A stretch of DNA of 43,078 bases from Bradyrhizobium valentinum (GTDB lineage Bacteria > Pseudomonadota > Alphaproteobacteria > Rhizobiales > Xanthobacteraceae), in contig NZ_LLXX01000130.1 of the NCBI RefSeq assembly GCF_001440405.1, forward strand, positions 18,609 to 61,686, in the 5' to 3' direction. Below are positions 1 through 8,465 of this stretch, in pieces. The position numbers and the translations under genes were made by a program. The notes under the pieces were generated by a model. The model saw only the letters and a program-made list of their open reading frames with translations, was not told the origin of the DNA and did no database searches. Position 1 is the first letter of the stretch; each line of letters starts with the position of its first letter.

Positions 1-1047
1 GCGCTGCTGTTCCTGACCGGGGGCCTGCAGAATCCATTTTCATTTCTGTTCCTCGGCCCGGTCCTGATCTCGGCGACGGTGCTGCCGATCCGGATGACGG
101 TCGGACTCGGCCTGCTCGCGGTCGCCTGCGCCTCGGCGCTGGTGTTCTTCCATCTGCCTCTGCCCTGGGACAGCGAAGACCCGCTGGTGCTGCCGCCGAT
201 CTATCTGTTCGGCGTCTGGCTCTCGATCGTGCTCGCGATCGGCGTCACCAGCCTCTATGCGTTCCAGGCGACCGAGGAGGCGCGGAAGCTTTCCGATGCG
301 CTGGCCGCGACGGAACTGGTGCTGACGCGCGAGCAGCATCTGACCCAGATCGACGGACTTGCGGCGGCCGCCGCGCATGAACTCGGCACGCCGCTGTCGA
401 CGATTTTCCTGATTTCACGGGAATTGGAAAAGACCGTCGACGACAACGACCCCTTGGCCTCCGATCTGAAGACCCTACGCGAGCAGGCGCAGCGCTGCCG
501 CGACATCCTGGCCAAGCTCACCCAGCTTTCTTCGTCCGGCGCGCCGTTCGACCGCATGCCGTTGTCGACGCTGATCGAGGAAGCGGTGGCACCGCATCGC
601 GATTTCGGCGTCGCGATCAAGGTGCGGCTTGCTGTCGCAGCCACGCGGGAACCGGTCGGCGCGCGGAACCCGGCGATTCTCTACGGCGTCGGCAATATAC
701 TGGAGAATGCCGTCGACTTCGCGCGGACGACGGTCGAGGTGAACGCGTGGTGGAACGCGGATACGGTCGCAATCATCATTTCGGACGATGGTCCGGGCAT
801 TGCGCCGGATATGCTGAAACGGATCGGCGAACCCTATTTATCAAGGCGCCGCAGCGCCGATGAGGCCCATCGCGAACGCGCCGGCCTCGGCCTTGGCGTG
901 TTCATTGCCCGCACGCTGCTGGAGCGTACCGGCGCCCGGGTTTCCTTTTCCAACCGGACCTTTCCCGATCACGGCGCCGTGGTGCAGATCGCCTGGCCCC
1001 GCGTCCGCTTCGAAACCGAGGAAAGTGCTGCCGGGCCAGCGGATTAG
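1..1047 (+). CDS. regS: RegS/RegB/ActS-type redox sensor histidine kinase (5' partial)
   Basis: The reading frame is open from the first base, so the N-terminus lies outside the window; 348 residues are visible. The visible part begins in the membrane domain with GGLQNPF, which matches the quinone-binding GGxxNPF signature of RegB/PrrB kinases. Two hydrophobic segments follow, then the H-box AAAAHELGTPLSTI (phospho-acceptor His about residue 126), the N-box LENAVDFA, the G1 box DDGPGI and the G2 box GLGLGVFI. A cysteine in EQAQRCRDIL about 40 residues after the His lies where RegB has its redox-active Cys. In this family the kinase senses respiratory redox state and phosphorylates RegA/RegR. 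The response regulator gene follows 106 bp downstream on the same strand, which supports the pairing. The symbol follows Bradyrhizobium usage. Confidence 0.93.
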   Translation, partial: ALLFLTGGLQNPFSFLFLGPVLISATVLPIRMTVGLGLLAVACASALVFFHLPLPWDSEDPLVLPPIYLFGVWLSIVLAIGVTSLYAFQATEEARKLSDALAATELVLTREQHLTQIDGLAAAAAHELGTPLSTIFLISRELEKTVDDNDPLASDLKTLREQAQRCRDILAKLTQLSSSGAPFDRMPLSTLIEEAVAPHRDFGVAIKVRLAVAATREPVGARNPAILYGVGNILENAVDFARTTVEVNAWWNADTVAIIISDDGPGIAPDMLKRIGEPYLSRRRSADEAHRERAGLGLGVFIARTLLERTGARVSFSNRTFPDHGAVVQIAWPRVRFETEESAAGPAD

Positions 1048-1153
1048 GACCGCCCCAGGCCTTGGGGAAAGGGAACCGATCGGCCCAGGGGGCCTTGGCA
1101 GCGCAAAATTGCCACGCCATATCCTTTATATCCGCAACCGGGGGATAGCCGAC

Positions 1154-1708
1154 TTGAACGCCATCGCCGAACTAAACGATCTCGCCGACCGCTCGCTGCT
1201 GATCGTCGAGGACGACAAGCCGTTTCTGGAGCGCCTGTCGCGCGCGATGGAAACCCGCGGCTTCGCGGTAACATCGTGCGACACCGTGTCCGACGGGTTG
1301 GCGCAGATCAACAAGGCCGCACCGGCCTTCGCCGTGGTGGATCTGCGGCTCGGCGACGGTAACGGGCTCGACGTGGTGTCGGCGCTGAAGCGCAAGCGCC
1401 CCGATGCGCGCACCATCGTGCTGACCGGCTACGGCAACATCGCCACCGCCGTCACCGCGGTGAAGATGGGCGCGGTGGATTATCTCTCGAAACCGGCCGA
1501 CGCCGACGACGTGGTCGCCGCGCTGCTCGCCAGCGGCACCGAGAAATCCGAACTGCCGTCCAATCCGATGTCGGCGGATCGCGTGCGCTGGGAACACATC
1601 CAGCGCATCTACGAAATGTGCAACCGCAACGTCTCCGAAACCGCACGGCGATTGAACATGCACCGCCGCACCTTGCAGCGCATTCTGGCCAAGCGCGCGC
1701 CGCGGTAG
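1154..1708 (+). CDS. regR: RegR/RegA/ActR-type response regulator
   Basis: Encodes 184 residues from a TTG at 1154, preceded by GGGGGATAG at suitable spacing; this is the usual family length. No ATG lies near the expected N-terminus and the open frame upstream is probably non-coding. The receiver domain has acidic residues VEDD at 18-21, phospho-acceptor Asp63 in VVDLRLGDG, Thr91 and Lys113. A short linker leads to a Fis-type helix-turn-helix at about 145-180 (NVSETARRLNMHRRTLQRIL). In RegA the phosphorylated Asp is also residue 63. The regulator works with the kinase upstream; in rhizobia this pair controls redox-responsive genes, including nitrogen fixation regulators in Bradyrhizobium (family knowledge, not shown by this sequence). 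Confidence 0.93.
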   Translation: MNAIAELNDLADRSLLIVEDDKPFLERLSRAMETRGFAVTSCDTVSDGLAQINKAAPAFAVVDLRLGDGNGLDVVSALKRKRPDARTIVLTGYGNIATAVTAVKMGAVDYLSKPADADDVVAALLASGTEKSELPSNPMSADRVRWEHIQRIYEMCNRNVSETARRLNMHRRTLQRILAKRAPR

Positions 1709-1714
1709 CACCCG

Positions 1715-1801
1715 GTCATTGCCGGGCTTGACCCGGCAATCCATCTCCAACGACCTTTGTTGCGAAGATCGATGGATGCCCGGATCAAGTCCGGGCATGA
1801 C
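1715..1801 (+). repeat. Palindromic intergenic repeat, GTCATTGCCGGG family
   Basis: The 87-bp block starts GTCATTGCCGGGCTTGACC and ends with the imperfect reverse complement CGGGCATGAC. Inner arms CAATCCATC and GATGGATG also pair. It fills the gap between regR and the SulP gene and could fold into a long hairpin that also acts as a terminator. Similar REP-like elements are dispersed in Bradyrhizobium-type genomes. Confidence 0.7.
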
Positions 1802-1842
1802 GAGTGTGTTTGAATCTCGGCCGGGCTTGGGAGTGACCGGCA

Positions 1843-3564
1843 ATGAAGCACTCGATCCGCTGGCTGCCAGGTCTGGGCACCCTCCGTCGATATGAAGCGG
1901 CGTGGCTCAGGCATGATGTCCTCGCCGGGCTCGTGCTGTCGGCCATGCTGATCCCGGTTGGCATTGCCTACGCGGAGGCCTCGGGCTTGCCCGGCATCTA
2001 CGGTCTGTACGCAACGATCATACCACTCTTTGTCTACGCATTGTTCGGGCCAAGCCGCATCCTCGTCCTGGGACCGGACTCGGCTCTTGCCGCCATCATC
2101 CTTGGCGTTGTCGTTCCGTTGTCGGGCGGCGATCCCGTCCGCGCTGCAACCTTGGCCGCCATGATGGCAATCGTTTCCGGGACGGTTTGCATTCTGGCAG
2201 GCATCGCGCGCCTGGGCTTTGTGACCGAGCTTCTCTCCAAGCCGATACGCTACGGCTACATGAACGGAATTGCATTGACCGTATTGATCAGCCAGTTGCC
2301 AAAGCTGTTCGGTTTCTCGATCGAAAGCGAAGGCTCTTTGCGGAGCTTGTGGACGATCGCCGGCGCAATCCTTGAAGGGAAGACCAACTGGATAGCCTTC
2401 GGGATTGGGCTCGGCACGTTGACGGTTATCCTGCTGCTCCAGCAATATAAACGGCTGCCTGGCATTCTGATTGCAGTGGTCGGGGCAACGGCCGCCGTCG
2501 CTGCGCTGGATCTTGCGGCGCGTTACGGCGTAACAGTTCTGGGTCCCCTTGCGCAGGGTCTGCCGGGTTTCACCGTTCCCTGGATCGGCGCCGCCGATAT
2601 AGTCCCGGTGCTGATCGGCGGCTGCGCGATCGCGATGGTATCTTTTGCTGATACCAGCGTGCTTTCGCGAGCCTATGCCGCACGATTGGGCGATCACGTT
2701 GATCCCAACCAGGAAATGGTGGCGCTCGGCGCCGCCAATCTGGCAACCGGCTTTTTTCAGGGTTTCCCGATCAGCAGTAGCGGTTCGCGCACGCCTGTTG
2801 CAGAGGCCGCCGGCGCCCGCACTCAACTGACCTGCATCGTTGGCGCGCTTGCCATCGCTTTCCTTCTGCTGGTGGCACCCAACCTCCTTCAGTATTTGCC
2901 CAACGCTGCGCTCGCCGCCGTCGTCATCGCTGCGGCGATCAGCTTGATTGAGATCACCGACCTCAAGCGGATATTCCGGATTCAGCCATGGGAGTTCTGG
3001 CTATCGGTCGTCTGCTTTGCCGGCGTCGTCGCGCTCGGCGTGATTCCGGGAATAGGTCTGGCAATCGCTATCGCCATTGCCGAGTTTCTATGGGACGCCT
3101 GGCGCCCTCACTCCGCCGTACTCGGCCGCGCCGACGGCGTGAAAGGTTATCACGACATCACGAGATATCCGGATGCACGCCAGATCCCCGGGCTGGTTCT
3201 GTTCCGGTGGGATGCGCCTCTGTTCTTCGCCAACGCTGAATTCTTCAAGGAGCGCGCTTTGGCCGCGGTTGCGAAATCGCCGACGCCCGTACGCTGGCTG
3301 GTCGTTGCGGCGGAGCCGGTCACCAATGTGGATGTCACCGCCGGCGATACGCTCGTCGAATTGGACGAGGCGTTGCACGCACAGGGTATCGAGCTTTGTT
3401 TTGCCGAACTCAAGGATCCCGTAAAGGACAGGCTGAAGAAATTCGGATTATTGGCGCAGCTTGGCGAGAATTGCTTTTTCCCAACCATCGGCGCAGCCGT
3501 TTCCGGCTACCTGGAAGTCCATGATGTAGAGTGGGAGGACTGGGAGGACCGAGCCAAACGTTAG
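1843..3564 (+). CDS. SulP family anion transporter with STAS domain
   Basis: The 573-residue protein has the full SulP architecture. Residues about 10-420 are a multi-span membrane domain with the N-terminal signature GIAYAEASGLPGIYGLYATI and the later FPISSSGSRTPVAEAAGART segment typical of the family. A C-terminal STAS domain follows (about 440-555: VLFRWDAPLFFANAEFF). SulP proteins move sulfate, bicarbonate or other small anions across the inner membrane, usually with H+ or Na+; the substrate cannot be told from sequence. GGGAGTGACCGGCA precedes the ATG. The gene stands alone between two palindromic repeats, so it is probably a single-gene transcript. No carbonic anhydrase or cysteine biosynthesis gene is adjacent to hint at a substrate. 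Confidence 0.93.
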   Translation: MKHSIRWLPGLGTLRRYEAAWLRHDVLAGLVLSAMLIPVGIAYAEASGLPGIYGLYATIIPLFVYALFGPSRILVLGPDSALAAIILGVVVPLSGGDPVRAATLAAMMAIVSGTVCILAGIARLGFVTELLSKPIRYGYMNGIALTVLISQLPKLFGFSIESEGSLRSLWTIAGAILEGKTNWIAFGIGLGTLTVILLLQQYKRLPGILIAVVGATAAVAALDLAARYGVTVLGPLAQGLPGFTVPWIGAADIVPVLIGGCAIAMVSFADTSVLSRAYAARLGDHVDPNQEMVALGAANLATGFFQGFPISSSGSRTPVAEAAGARTQLTCIVGALAIAFLLLVAPNLLQYLPNAALAAVVIAAAISLIEITDLKRIFRIQPWEFWLSVVCFAGVVALGVIPGIGLAIAIAIAEFLWDAWRPHSAVLGRADGVKGYHDITRYPDARQIPGLVLFRWDAPLFFANAEFFKERALAAVAKSPTPVRWLVVAAEPVTNVDVTAGDTLVELDEALHAQGIELCFAELKDPVKDRLKKFGLLAQLGENCFFPTIGAAVSGYLEVHDVEWEDWEDRAKR

Positions 3565-3660
3565 GGATGACGTGCTGGACACACGCTGATCGTGTGCGGA
3601 GAGGGCAGCTTACCGGCCAGATGCCGTCGTGGAGTTTCGCGGCGGGCCTAGCCCTATCCC

Positions 3661-3762
3661 CGTCATCCTGAGGAGCGCGCTCTTGCGCGCGTCTCGAAGG
3701 ACGACGGGCACGAGCCGGGCCGCACATCCTTCGAGACGCGCGTTCCGCGCTCTCAGGATGAG
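3661..3762 (+). repeat. Palindromic intergenic repeat, CATCCTGAGGAGCGCGC family
   Basis: The arm CATCCTGAGGAGCGCGC with CGTCTCGAAGGA is mirrored by TCCTTCGAGACGCGCG and GCGCTCTCAGGATGAG about 50 bp later. The element lies between the convergent SulP and mmcB genes and may double as a bidirectional terminator. A related copy is at 13130-13232. Confidence 0.7.
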
Positions 3763-3785
3763 GGTCGACCACCGAAACTCCCGAG

Positions 3786-4271
3786 CTAAAACTCCCCATG
3801 CCCTTGCGGATCGACCAGGCGATTGATGCGCAGGGCGGCGGCCATGGCAAAACGCACCGTCATCGATTTACGCGTAGCCGCCGGCAGGCGATGCTCGGGC
3901 GCTTCGCAATGCAGGTGGGCGCCATAGGCGTCGGCAATGATCAGGCCGGTATCCTCCGGGAATATCTCGCAAGGAAGATCCTGCGTGAAGGCAAAGAACA
4001 GCCGGTCGCAATGCATCCGGTAATCCTGCCATTTCTGGTCGGCGCGCAGATCCTCCACGGATGACTTGATCTCGACGATCCAGATTTCGCCGCGCTCATT
4101 CAACGCCACCAGGTCGGCACGCCGGCCCGACGGCAGCGGCAGCTCCCTGACGCAGGAAAACCCCAGCGATCGTAACAGCCGCGCCGTACCGCGCGCGATC
4201 GCCAGCGCTGCCTCCGACTGGCGGCGGTCCGCTGGGGGTACGAGGCTGATCTGGCGGGCGGGTGATTCCAT
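3786..4271 (-). CDS. mmcB: MmcB family DNA repair protein
   Basis: The 161-residue product matches the MmcB family (DUF-type PD-(D/E)XK-like fold) known from Caulobacter, where it is part of the DNA damage response to mitomycin C. The nuclease-like core is visible as RADLVALNERGEIWIVEIKSS at about residues 50-70, giving an RAD...VEIKSS pattern, followed by DQKWQDYRMHCDRLFFA. The C-terminal TRKSMTVRFAMAAALRINRL is also conserved in the family. It is a cytoplasmic single gene, divergent from the VWA protein. A GAAC-N7-GATT sequence just upstream is only a partial LexA-type half match and was not accepted as an SOS box. Confidence 0.88.
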   Translation of the reverse strand: MESPARQISLVPPADRRQSEAALAIARGTARLLRSLGFSCVRELPLPSGRRADLVALNERGEIWIVEIKSSVEDLRADQKWQDYRMHCDRLFFAFTQDLPCEIFPEDTGLIIADAYGAHLHCEAPEHRLPAATRKSMTVRFAMAAALRINRLVDPQGHGEF

Positions 4272-4427
4272 GCTCGAACTTTAACCGATTTCGGACCGTC
4301 CAACAGACGCCCCGTCGCCGAGCCGGCCGCAAATTTGTCAATGGCCCGCCTTGGTTTGGACTTCAGCGCACCGCGAAGCCAAGGGAACCTTGGTTCCGAG
4401 GGACAAAACACTGGAGGAGATCCGACG

Positions 4428-5261
4428 ATGCACCGCATCGCTGCCCCTGCTTTTGCCTTCGCTCTCGCCACCCTTCCCCTCTCTGCCGGCCTTTCATCCG
4501 CCATCGCAAAACCCGCCGTCGAAGTCGCGTTCGTGCTCGACACCACGGGCTCGATGGGCGGCCTCATCGAAGGAGCCAAGCGCAAGATCTGGTCGATCGC
4601 AACCGCGATCGTCGATTCCAATCCCGACGCCGACATCCGCATGGGTCTCGTCGCCTACCGCGACATCGGCGACGACTACGTGACCAGGAAGATTGAACTC
4701 ACCACCGACATCCAGGATCTCTACGCCCACCTCCTGGAGGTGAAAGCCCGCGGCGGCGGCGACTGGCCGGAAAGCGTCAACGAGGCGCTCGACGTCGCCG
4801 TCAACAAGCTGCAATGGACCAGCGGCGGCGACACCAGGCGGATCGTATTCCTGGTCGGCGACGCACCGCCGCACATGGACTACGCGCAGGACACCAAATA
4901 TCCGGTGACGCTGTCGGTCGCCAAGCAGAAGGACATCATCGTCAATGCGGTGCTGGCCGGCAACGCGCAGGATACCGCGCGGATCTGGCGCGATATCGCC
5001 CAGAACGGCAATGGCCGCTTCATTCCGATCCCGCAGGACGGCGGAGAGGTGGTCTTGATCGAGACGCCGTTCGACGAGGAGATCATCATCCTGCAGCGGG
5101 AGATCAACGGCACCGTGATCCCTTATGGGCCGAAATACCTGCAGAAGCGTACCGAGGGTAAGACCAAGCAATTGTCCGACCTGCGCGCCAAGGCGACGCC
5201 GAAAGCGTCCTCGTTCGACCGCGTCGTCGAGGATACGCTGAAGGCGCAGATCAAGCGGTGA
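4428..5261 (+). CDS. Exported von Willebrand factor A domain protein
   Basis: The ATG at 4428 has GGAGGAG upstream and gives 277 residues. A Sec-type signal peptide covers residues 1-28 (hydrophobic run, then AIAKPA). A VWA domain begins at once with the MIDAS variant DTTGSMGG (Asp38; DxTxS instead of DxSxS), then MGLVAYRDIGDDY and VFLVGDAPPHMDY. The C-terminal third is short and polar. VWA proteins of this simple periplasmic type bind partners in a metal-dependent way; no partner is evident, because both neighbours are on the other strand or far away. An upstream extension of the frame to 4335 lacks a ribosome site and would bury the signal peptide. Confidence 0.85.
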   Translation: MHRIAAPAFAFALATLPLSAGLSSAIAKPAVEVAFVLDTTGSMGGLIEGAKRKIWSIATAIVDSNPDADIRMGLVAYRDIGDDYVTRKIELTTDIQDLYAHLLEVKARGGGDWPESVNEALDVAVNKLQWTSGGDTRRIVFLVGDAPPHMDYAQDTKYPVTLSVAKQKDIIVNAVLAGNAQDTARIWRDIAQNGNGRFIPIPQDGGEVVLIETPFDEEIIILQREINGTVIPYGPKYLQKRTEGKTKQLSDLRAKATPKASSFDRVVEDTLKAQIKR

Positions 5262-5290
5262 GTTGTTCACGTACCAAACTCTCTCAACGA

Positions 5291-5422
5291 GTCGTCCCCG
5301 CGAACGCGGGGACCCATAACCACCGATCTGAGTTGTTGCGCCAAGCTGAAGCTCCAGCTTCGTGCAACAATACACGCCGTGGTTATGGGTCCCGGCTCGC
5401 GCTTCGCTTGGCCGGGACGACG
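5291..5422 (+). repeat. Palindromic intergenic repeat, GTCGTCCCCGCG family
   Basis: Outer arms GTCGTCCCCGCGAACGCG and GCCGGGACGAC, then ACCCATAACCAC paired with GTGGTTATGGGT, then an inner AGTTGTTGC...GCAACAA with AAGCTGAAGCTCCAGCTT. It is a nested, long imperfect palindrome between the convergent VWA and RMND1-like genes. No ORF is supported inside. Confidence 0.7.
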
Positions 5423-5451
5423 GGAGTTTGTTGCCCGAATGACGACAGAGC

Positions 5452-6327
5452 TCAGGGATGCCGGCCCATGGCGAGCTGATAGATTGTCACCAGAACCTCG
5501 AACAGGATCAGGAGCACGATAATCACCTCGAGCCGCAGCGAGCGCCGCGTGTCGATGATGTCAGTCAACACCTGCGCGCTCTCGGCGATCACGGCTAGCT
5601 TGCCGTTCAGCGATTCCGCGCGCTCCTTGAGTTCGTACTCGTCCTCCAGCCGGGCATACAGTCGCTCCAGATGCGGCTTGTCCCAGAGCACGTCGGGTTT
5701 CTCTTCCACTTCGACCGGCCCGGACACCCGATGCCGTACCAGAAGCGCGCCGCCGATGTTTTTCAGGATCGAACGACGGCTGCCGCGCATACGCCCGCTC
5801 TGCGCCAGCTCCCGCGCGACCGGTTCGGTCGTATCAAAGACGCTGGCAACCTCGCGTTCATGCCGGGCCAGGACGACGCTCTTCGCCAGCGCCTCGCAAA
5901 TTAGGATCAGCCGGTCAGGCGACAGGCTTTGCAGGCAGATCGGCCCGCCGGGTGGAATCTGGTCCTCCTTTTCCGGGGAGAGCTCGATGATTGCGATTTC
6001 CTCGTCGCGTCGCGCAAACTTCCCGGTCATGCGGTGATCCAGGCCGCGAAGGAATTCCTCCTCTTCCAGCGCGTTCAGCCCGATCAGGACCACCACGCCA
6101 TAGCGAAACAGGACCGCGACACCGTTTTCATTGACGCGAAATGCCAGCGGCGTCGTTGCCAGCACGTCGCCGCGCTCGAGGCCCGACGTATTGAGGCGAT
6201 CGCTGACAAAAAACGCCCGCGCCGTCGTTCGGGCCCCGCCGAGCGGCGATTTGGAGGCTTGGTTCATGACCTGCGCATCCCGGCCGAAATCACGGTCCGC
6301 GCCGATGCGATTTCCGTCTTTCGTCAC
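5452..6327 (-). CDS. RMND1/YagE (DUF155) family membrane protein
   Basis: A GTG at 6327 with GGAAGG seven bases upstream gives 291 residues; an ATG at 6267 (271 residues) is an alternative. The protein matches the DUF155 family of yeast Rmd1/Sif and human RMND1: TARAFFVSDRLNTSGLE near the start, FRYGVVVLIGLN in the middle, then KSVVLARHEREVASVFD and a charged helical stretch. The C-terminus has one transmembrane helix (VIIVLLILFEVLVTIYQLAM), a tail-anchor layout shared with the family. The eukaryotic relatives act at the mitochondrial inner membrane in translation support; bacterial roles are not established. The open frame continues upstream to 6768 but that part lies antisense to the MBL-fold gene and is rejected. 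Confidence 0.85.
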   Translation of the reverse strand: MTKDGNRIGADRDFGRDAQVMNQASKSPLGGARTTARAFFVSDRLNTSGLERGDVLATTPLAFRVNENGVAVLFRYGVVVLIGLNALEEEEFLRGLDHRMTGKFARRDEEIAIIELSPEKEDQIPPGGPICLQSLSPDRLILICEALAKSVVLARHEREVASVFDTTEPVARELAQSGRMRGSRRSILKNIGGALLVRHRVSGPVEVEEKPDVLWDKPHLERLYARLEDEYELKERAESLNGKLAVIAESAQVLTDIIDTRRSLRLEVIIVLLILFEVLVTIYQLAMGRHP

Positions 6328-6415
6328 TAAATATCCTTCCGTGCAAACCCTATCACGGACTGGAACGGATCCCATATCGGTTCCCGCCCGTGTTGACCCC
6401 TCTTCAAGGTAGAAT

Positions 6416-7102
6416 ATGGTGCCTGCCATGGATGATAAAACCGACACCCAGGCGAAGGCCGGCGCGATGATCGTGCCGGTGACGCTGTTCGAGCAGAACT
6501 GCACCATCATCTGGCACGAGCCTTCCAAGAAGGCCGTCGTGATCGACCCCGGCGGGGACGTTCCCAAAATTCTGGAAGCGATCAAGCAGACCGGCGTGTC
6601 AGTCGAAAAGATCTGGCTGACGCATGGCCATATCGACCATGTCGGCGGCGCGGCCGACCTGCGCGATGCGCTGCAGGTCAAGATCGAAGGCCCGCATATC
6701 GCCGACAAATACCTGCTCGACAATGTCGTAAGCAGCGGCGAGCGCTTCGGCATGACGGGGGTACGCAATTTCGGGCCAGACCGCTGGCTCGATGAAGGCG
6801 ATCAGGTCTCGATCGGTGATCTCACCTTCGACATCCTGCATTGCCCCGGCCATTCACCGGGCAGCGTCGTATTCTTCAACAAGCAATTGCGCTTCGCCCA
6901 TGTCGGCGACGTCCTGTTCAACGGCTCGGTCGGGCGCACCGACCTGCCCGGCGGCAGCCATGCCACGCTGATCAACTCGATCAAGGAAAAGCTGCTGCCG
7001 CTCGGCGACGATGTCGGCTTTATCTGCGGCCATGGCGCGGGCTCCAGCATCGGCCAGGAACGCCTGACCAATCCGTTCCTGACCGGCGAGATCGGAATTT
7101 AA
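6416..7102 (+). CDS. MBL-fold metallo-hydrolase (glyoxalase II-like, YcbL type)
   Basis: Encodes 228 residues from ATG 6416 (AAGGT upstream); a second ATG at 6428 is equally possible. The metal-binding motif THGHIDH is at 69-75, a further ligand His is in HCPGHSPGS, and a bridging Asp in HVGDVLF precedes GSVGRTDLPGGSH. The final ligand is in ICGHGAGSSIGQE. The layout and length match YcbL-like small glyoxalase II relatives, which hydrolyse thioesters such as S-lactoylglutathione in the cytoplasm; the exact substrate is inferred only. It is divergent from the RMND1-like gene, with about 90 bp between start codons. Confidence 0.9.
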   Translation: MVPAMDDKTDTQAKAGAMIVPVTLFEQNCTIIWHEPSKKAVVIDPGGDVPKILEAIKQTGVSVEKIWLTHGHIDHVGGAADLRDALQVKIEGPHIADKYLLDNVVSSGERFGMTGVRNFGPDRWLDEGDQVSIGDLTFDILHCPGHSPGSVVFFNKQLRFAHVGDVLFNGSVGRTDLPGGSHATLINSIKEKLLPLGDDVGFICGHGAGSSIGQERLTNPFLTGEIGI

Positions 7103-7128
7103 TTTCGCTGGGCTGAAGGCGGGAGTGG

Positions 7129-8331
7129 CTATTTCATCAGCCCCGCAGCCGTCAGCGCACGGCTGATGACGGCCCCGACATCGATGCCCCGGCGCTTCGG
7201 TTCGCGCGGCACCGGCTTGGTTTGGCGAACCGGCTTGTTGGCCCGCGACCAGAGCGTGGCAGCGAGATCGGACGACTGCAGGGATGCCGTTGCAGCCGAC
7301 GGAGTGACCGGCGCCTTGACGACTGGCTTTGCAGCCTCGCTGACGCGCTCGGTCAGGCCGAAGAAATCAGCGATGTGGTAGGACGAGGAAATTCCCGCCT
7401 CGATCAGGAACGCGCCTTCCGCGCCATAGGGCTCATCATTGCCGGCGAGCCCCAACGGCGTGCCATGGGCCATGTCCGTGATGGTGTAGGATTCGACGAT
7501 GGTCTCGCCGTCTTCATTCCACCAGACTTCGCGCGGATGGCCGTCGACATCCCCCGCCGACATCGGCGCTGCCGGCAGGCCGTGAACGTCGAGCCATTGC
7601 TTGACGATCTCATTGGCGTTGGCGGGGTTGACGGTGCGGTCGGCGCTGCCATGCCACACCGACACTTTCGGCCACGGTCCCTTGTGCTTCGACGCCTTGC
7701 GCACGAGATCGCCCAGCTTGCCGGCGGGGCGCGACGTCGACTGCATCATGCCGCCGAGCGCTTCCCGGACATTGCTGGCAATGCCGTACGGCAGGCCGGC
7801 GATGATGGCGCCGCCCGCGAACACTTCCGGATAGGCCGCCAGCATCACCGATGTCATCGCGCCGCCGGCGGAAAGCCCGGTCACATAGATCCGGCGCGAA
7901 TCGATTTTGTGATCGGCGACCATCCGCGCGACCATCTGCCGGATCGACGCGGCCTCGCCGCGGCCGCGCGCGATGTCACCCGGGGTGAACCAGTTGAAAC
8001 AGGTGTTGGCGTTGTTCGCGGCCTGCTGCTCGGGCATCAGCAATGCAAAGCCGTAGCGCTTTGCAAGCGTCGACCAGCCGGTGCCGAAATCATATCCTGC
8101 CGCGGTCTGGCCGCAGCCGTGCAGCACGACGACGAGCGCGGACGCGCGCGGCAACTGCTCCGGCACATAGGCGAACATCTTGAGCGCGCCGGGATTGGTG
8201 CCGAATCCTGAGATTTCGACGAGCGGAGTCCGTCCCGACGGAGGAGCGGTTCGGCCATAGATTCCCAAGCCATTGAACCCGTTCAGCTTCGGGAAATGGC
8301 GCAAGAATTCGACGTTCTTCGCGAGCGACAA
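7129..8331 (-). CDS. PHB-depolymerase family esterase
   Basis: The TTG at 8331 has AGGAG seven bases upstream, and an in-frame stop lies directly before it, so it is the earliest possible start; 400 residues result. An alpha/beta-hydrolase core carries VVVLHGCGQTAAGYD (oxyanion region, 67-81), the lipase box GLSAGG with Ser154, and the TCFNWF motif typical of PHB depolymerase/LpqC esterases. A His in DMAHGTPLG fits the catalytic His. The last 70 residues are a proline- and lysine-rich tail. The family hydrolyses short-chain polyhydroxyalkanoates or feruloyl-type esters. No convincing signal peptide is present, so an intracellular role is likely. It stands alone. Confidence 0.88.
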   Translation of the reverse strand: MSLAKNVEFLRHFPKLNGFNGLGIYGRTAPPSGRTPLVEISGFGTNPGALKMFAYVPEQLPRASALVVVLHGCGQTAAGYDFGTGWSTLAKRYGFALLMPEQQAANNANTCFNWFTPGDIARGRGEAASIRQMVARMVADHKIDSRRIYVTGLSAGGAMTSVMLAAYPEVFAGGAIIAGLPYGIASNVREALGGMMQSTSRPAGKLGDLVRKASKHKGPWPKVSVWHGSADRTVNPANANEIVKQWLDVHGLPAAPMSAGDVDGHPREVWWNEDGETIVESYTITDMAHGTPLGLAGNDEPYGAEGAFLIEAGISSSYHIADFFGLTERVSEAAKPVVKAPVTPSAATASLQSSDLAATLWSRANKPVRQTKPVPREPKRRGIDVGAVISRALTAAGLMK

Positions 8332-8465
8332 CTATGGCTCCTGGGCGATTGTGTTTGGCGATTGTTCTTAACGCTACCGTGCACAGATAGTTGCTGCACT
8401 GCAAAATAGAAAGACCGTGCACTGTCATTCCCCACAATCAAATTTTGGCAATTGACGTTAATTTG

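Noticed and set aside
860..1153. N-terminal extension of the regR frame
   Set aside because: Overlaps regS in another frame; the TTG at 1154 gives the exact family length and phospho-Asp position.
1609..2826. Long minus-strand frame of 405 codons
   Set aside because: It is antisense to the SulP gene, crosses the palindromic repeat and regR, and has the composition of a GC-rich shadow frame.
4276..4290. LexA-type site GAAC-N7-GATT upstream of mmcB
   Set aside because: The second half matches only two of four bases of the GAAC-N7-GAAC consensus used in alphaproteobacteria.
6328..6768. Upstream extension of the RMND1-like frame to 6768
   Set aside because: It lies antisense to the well-supported MBL-fold gene and the family starts at TARAFFV; the GTG at 6327 has its own ribosome site.
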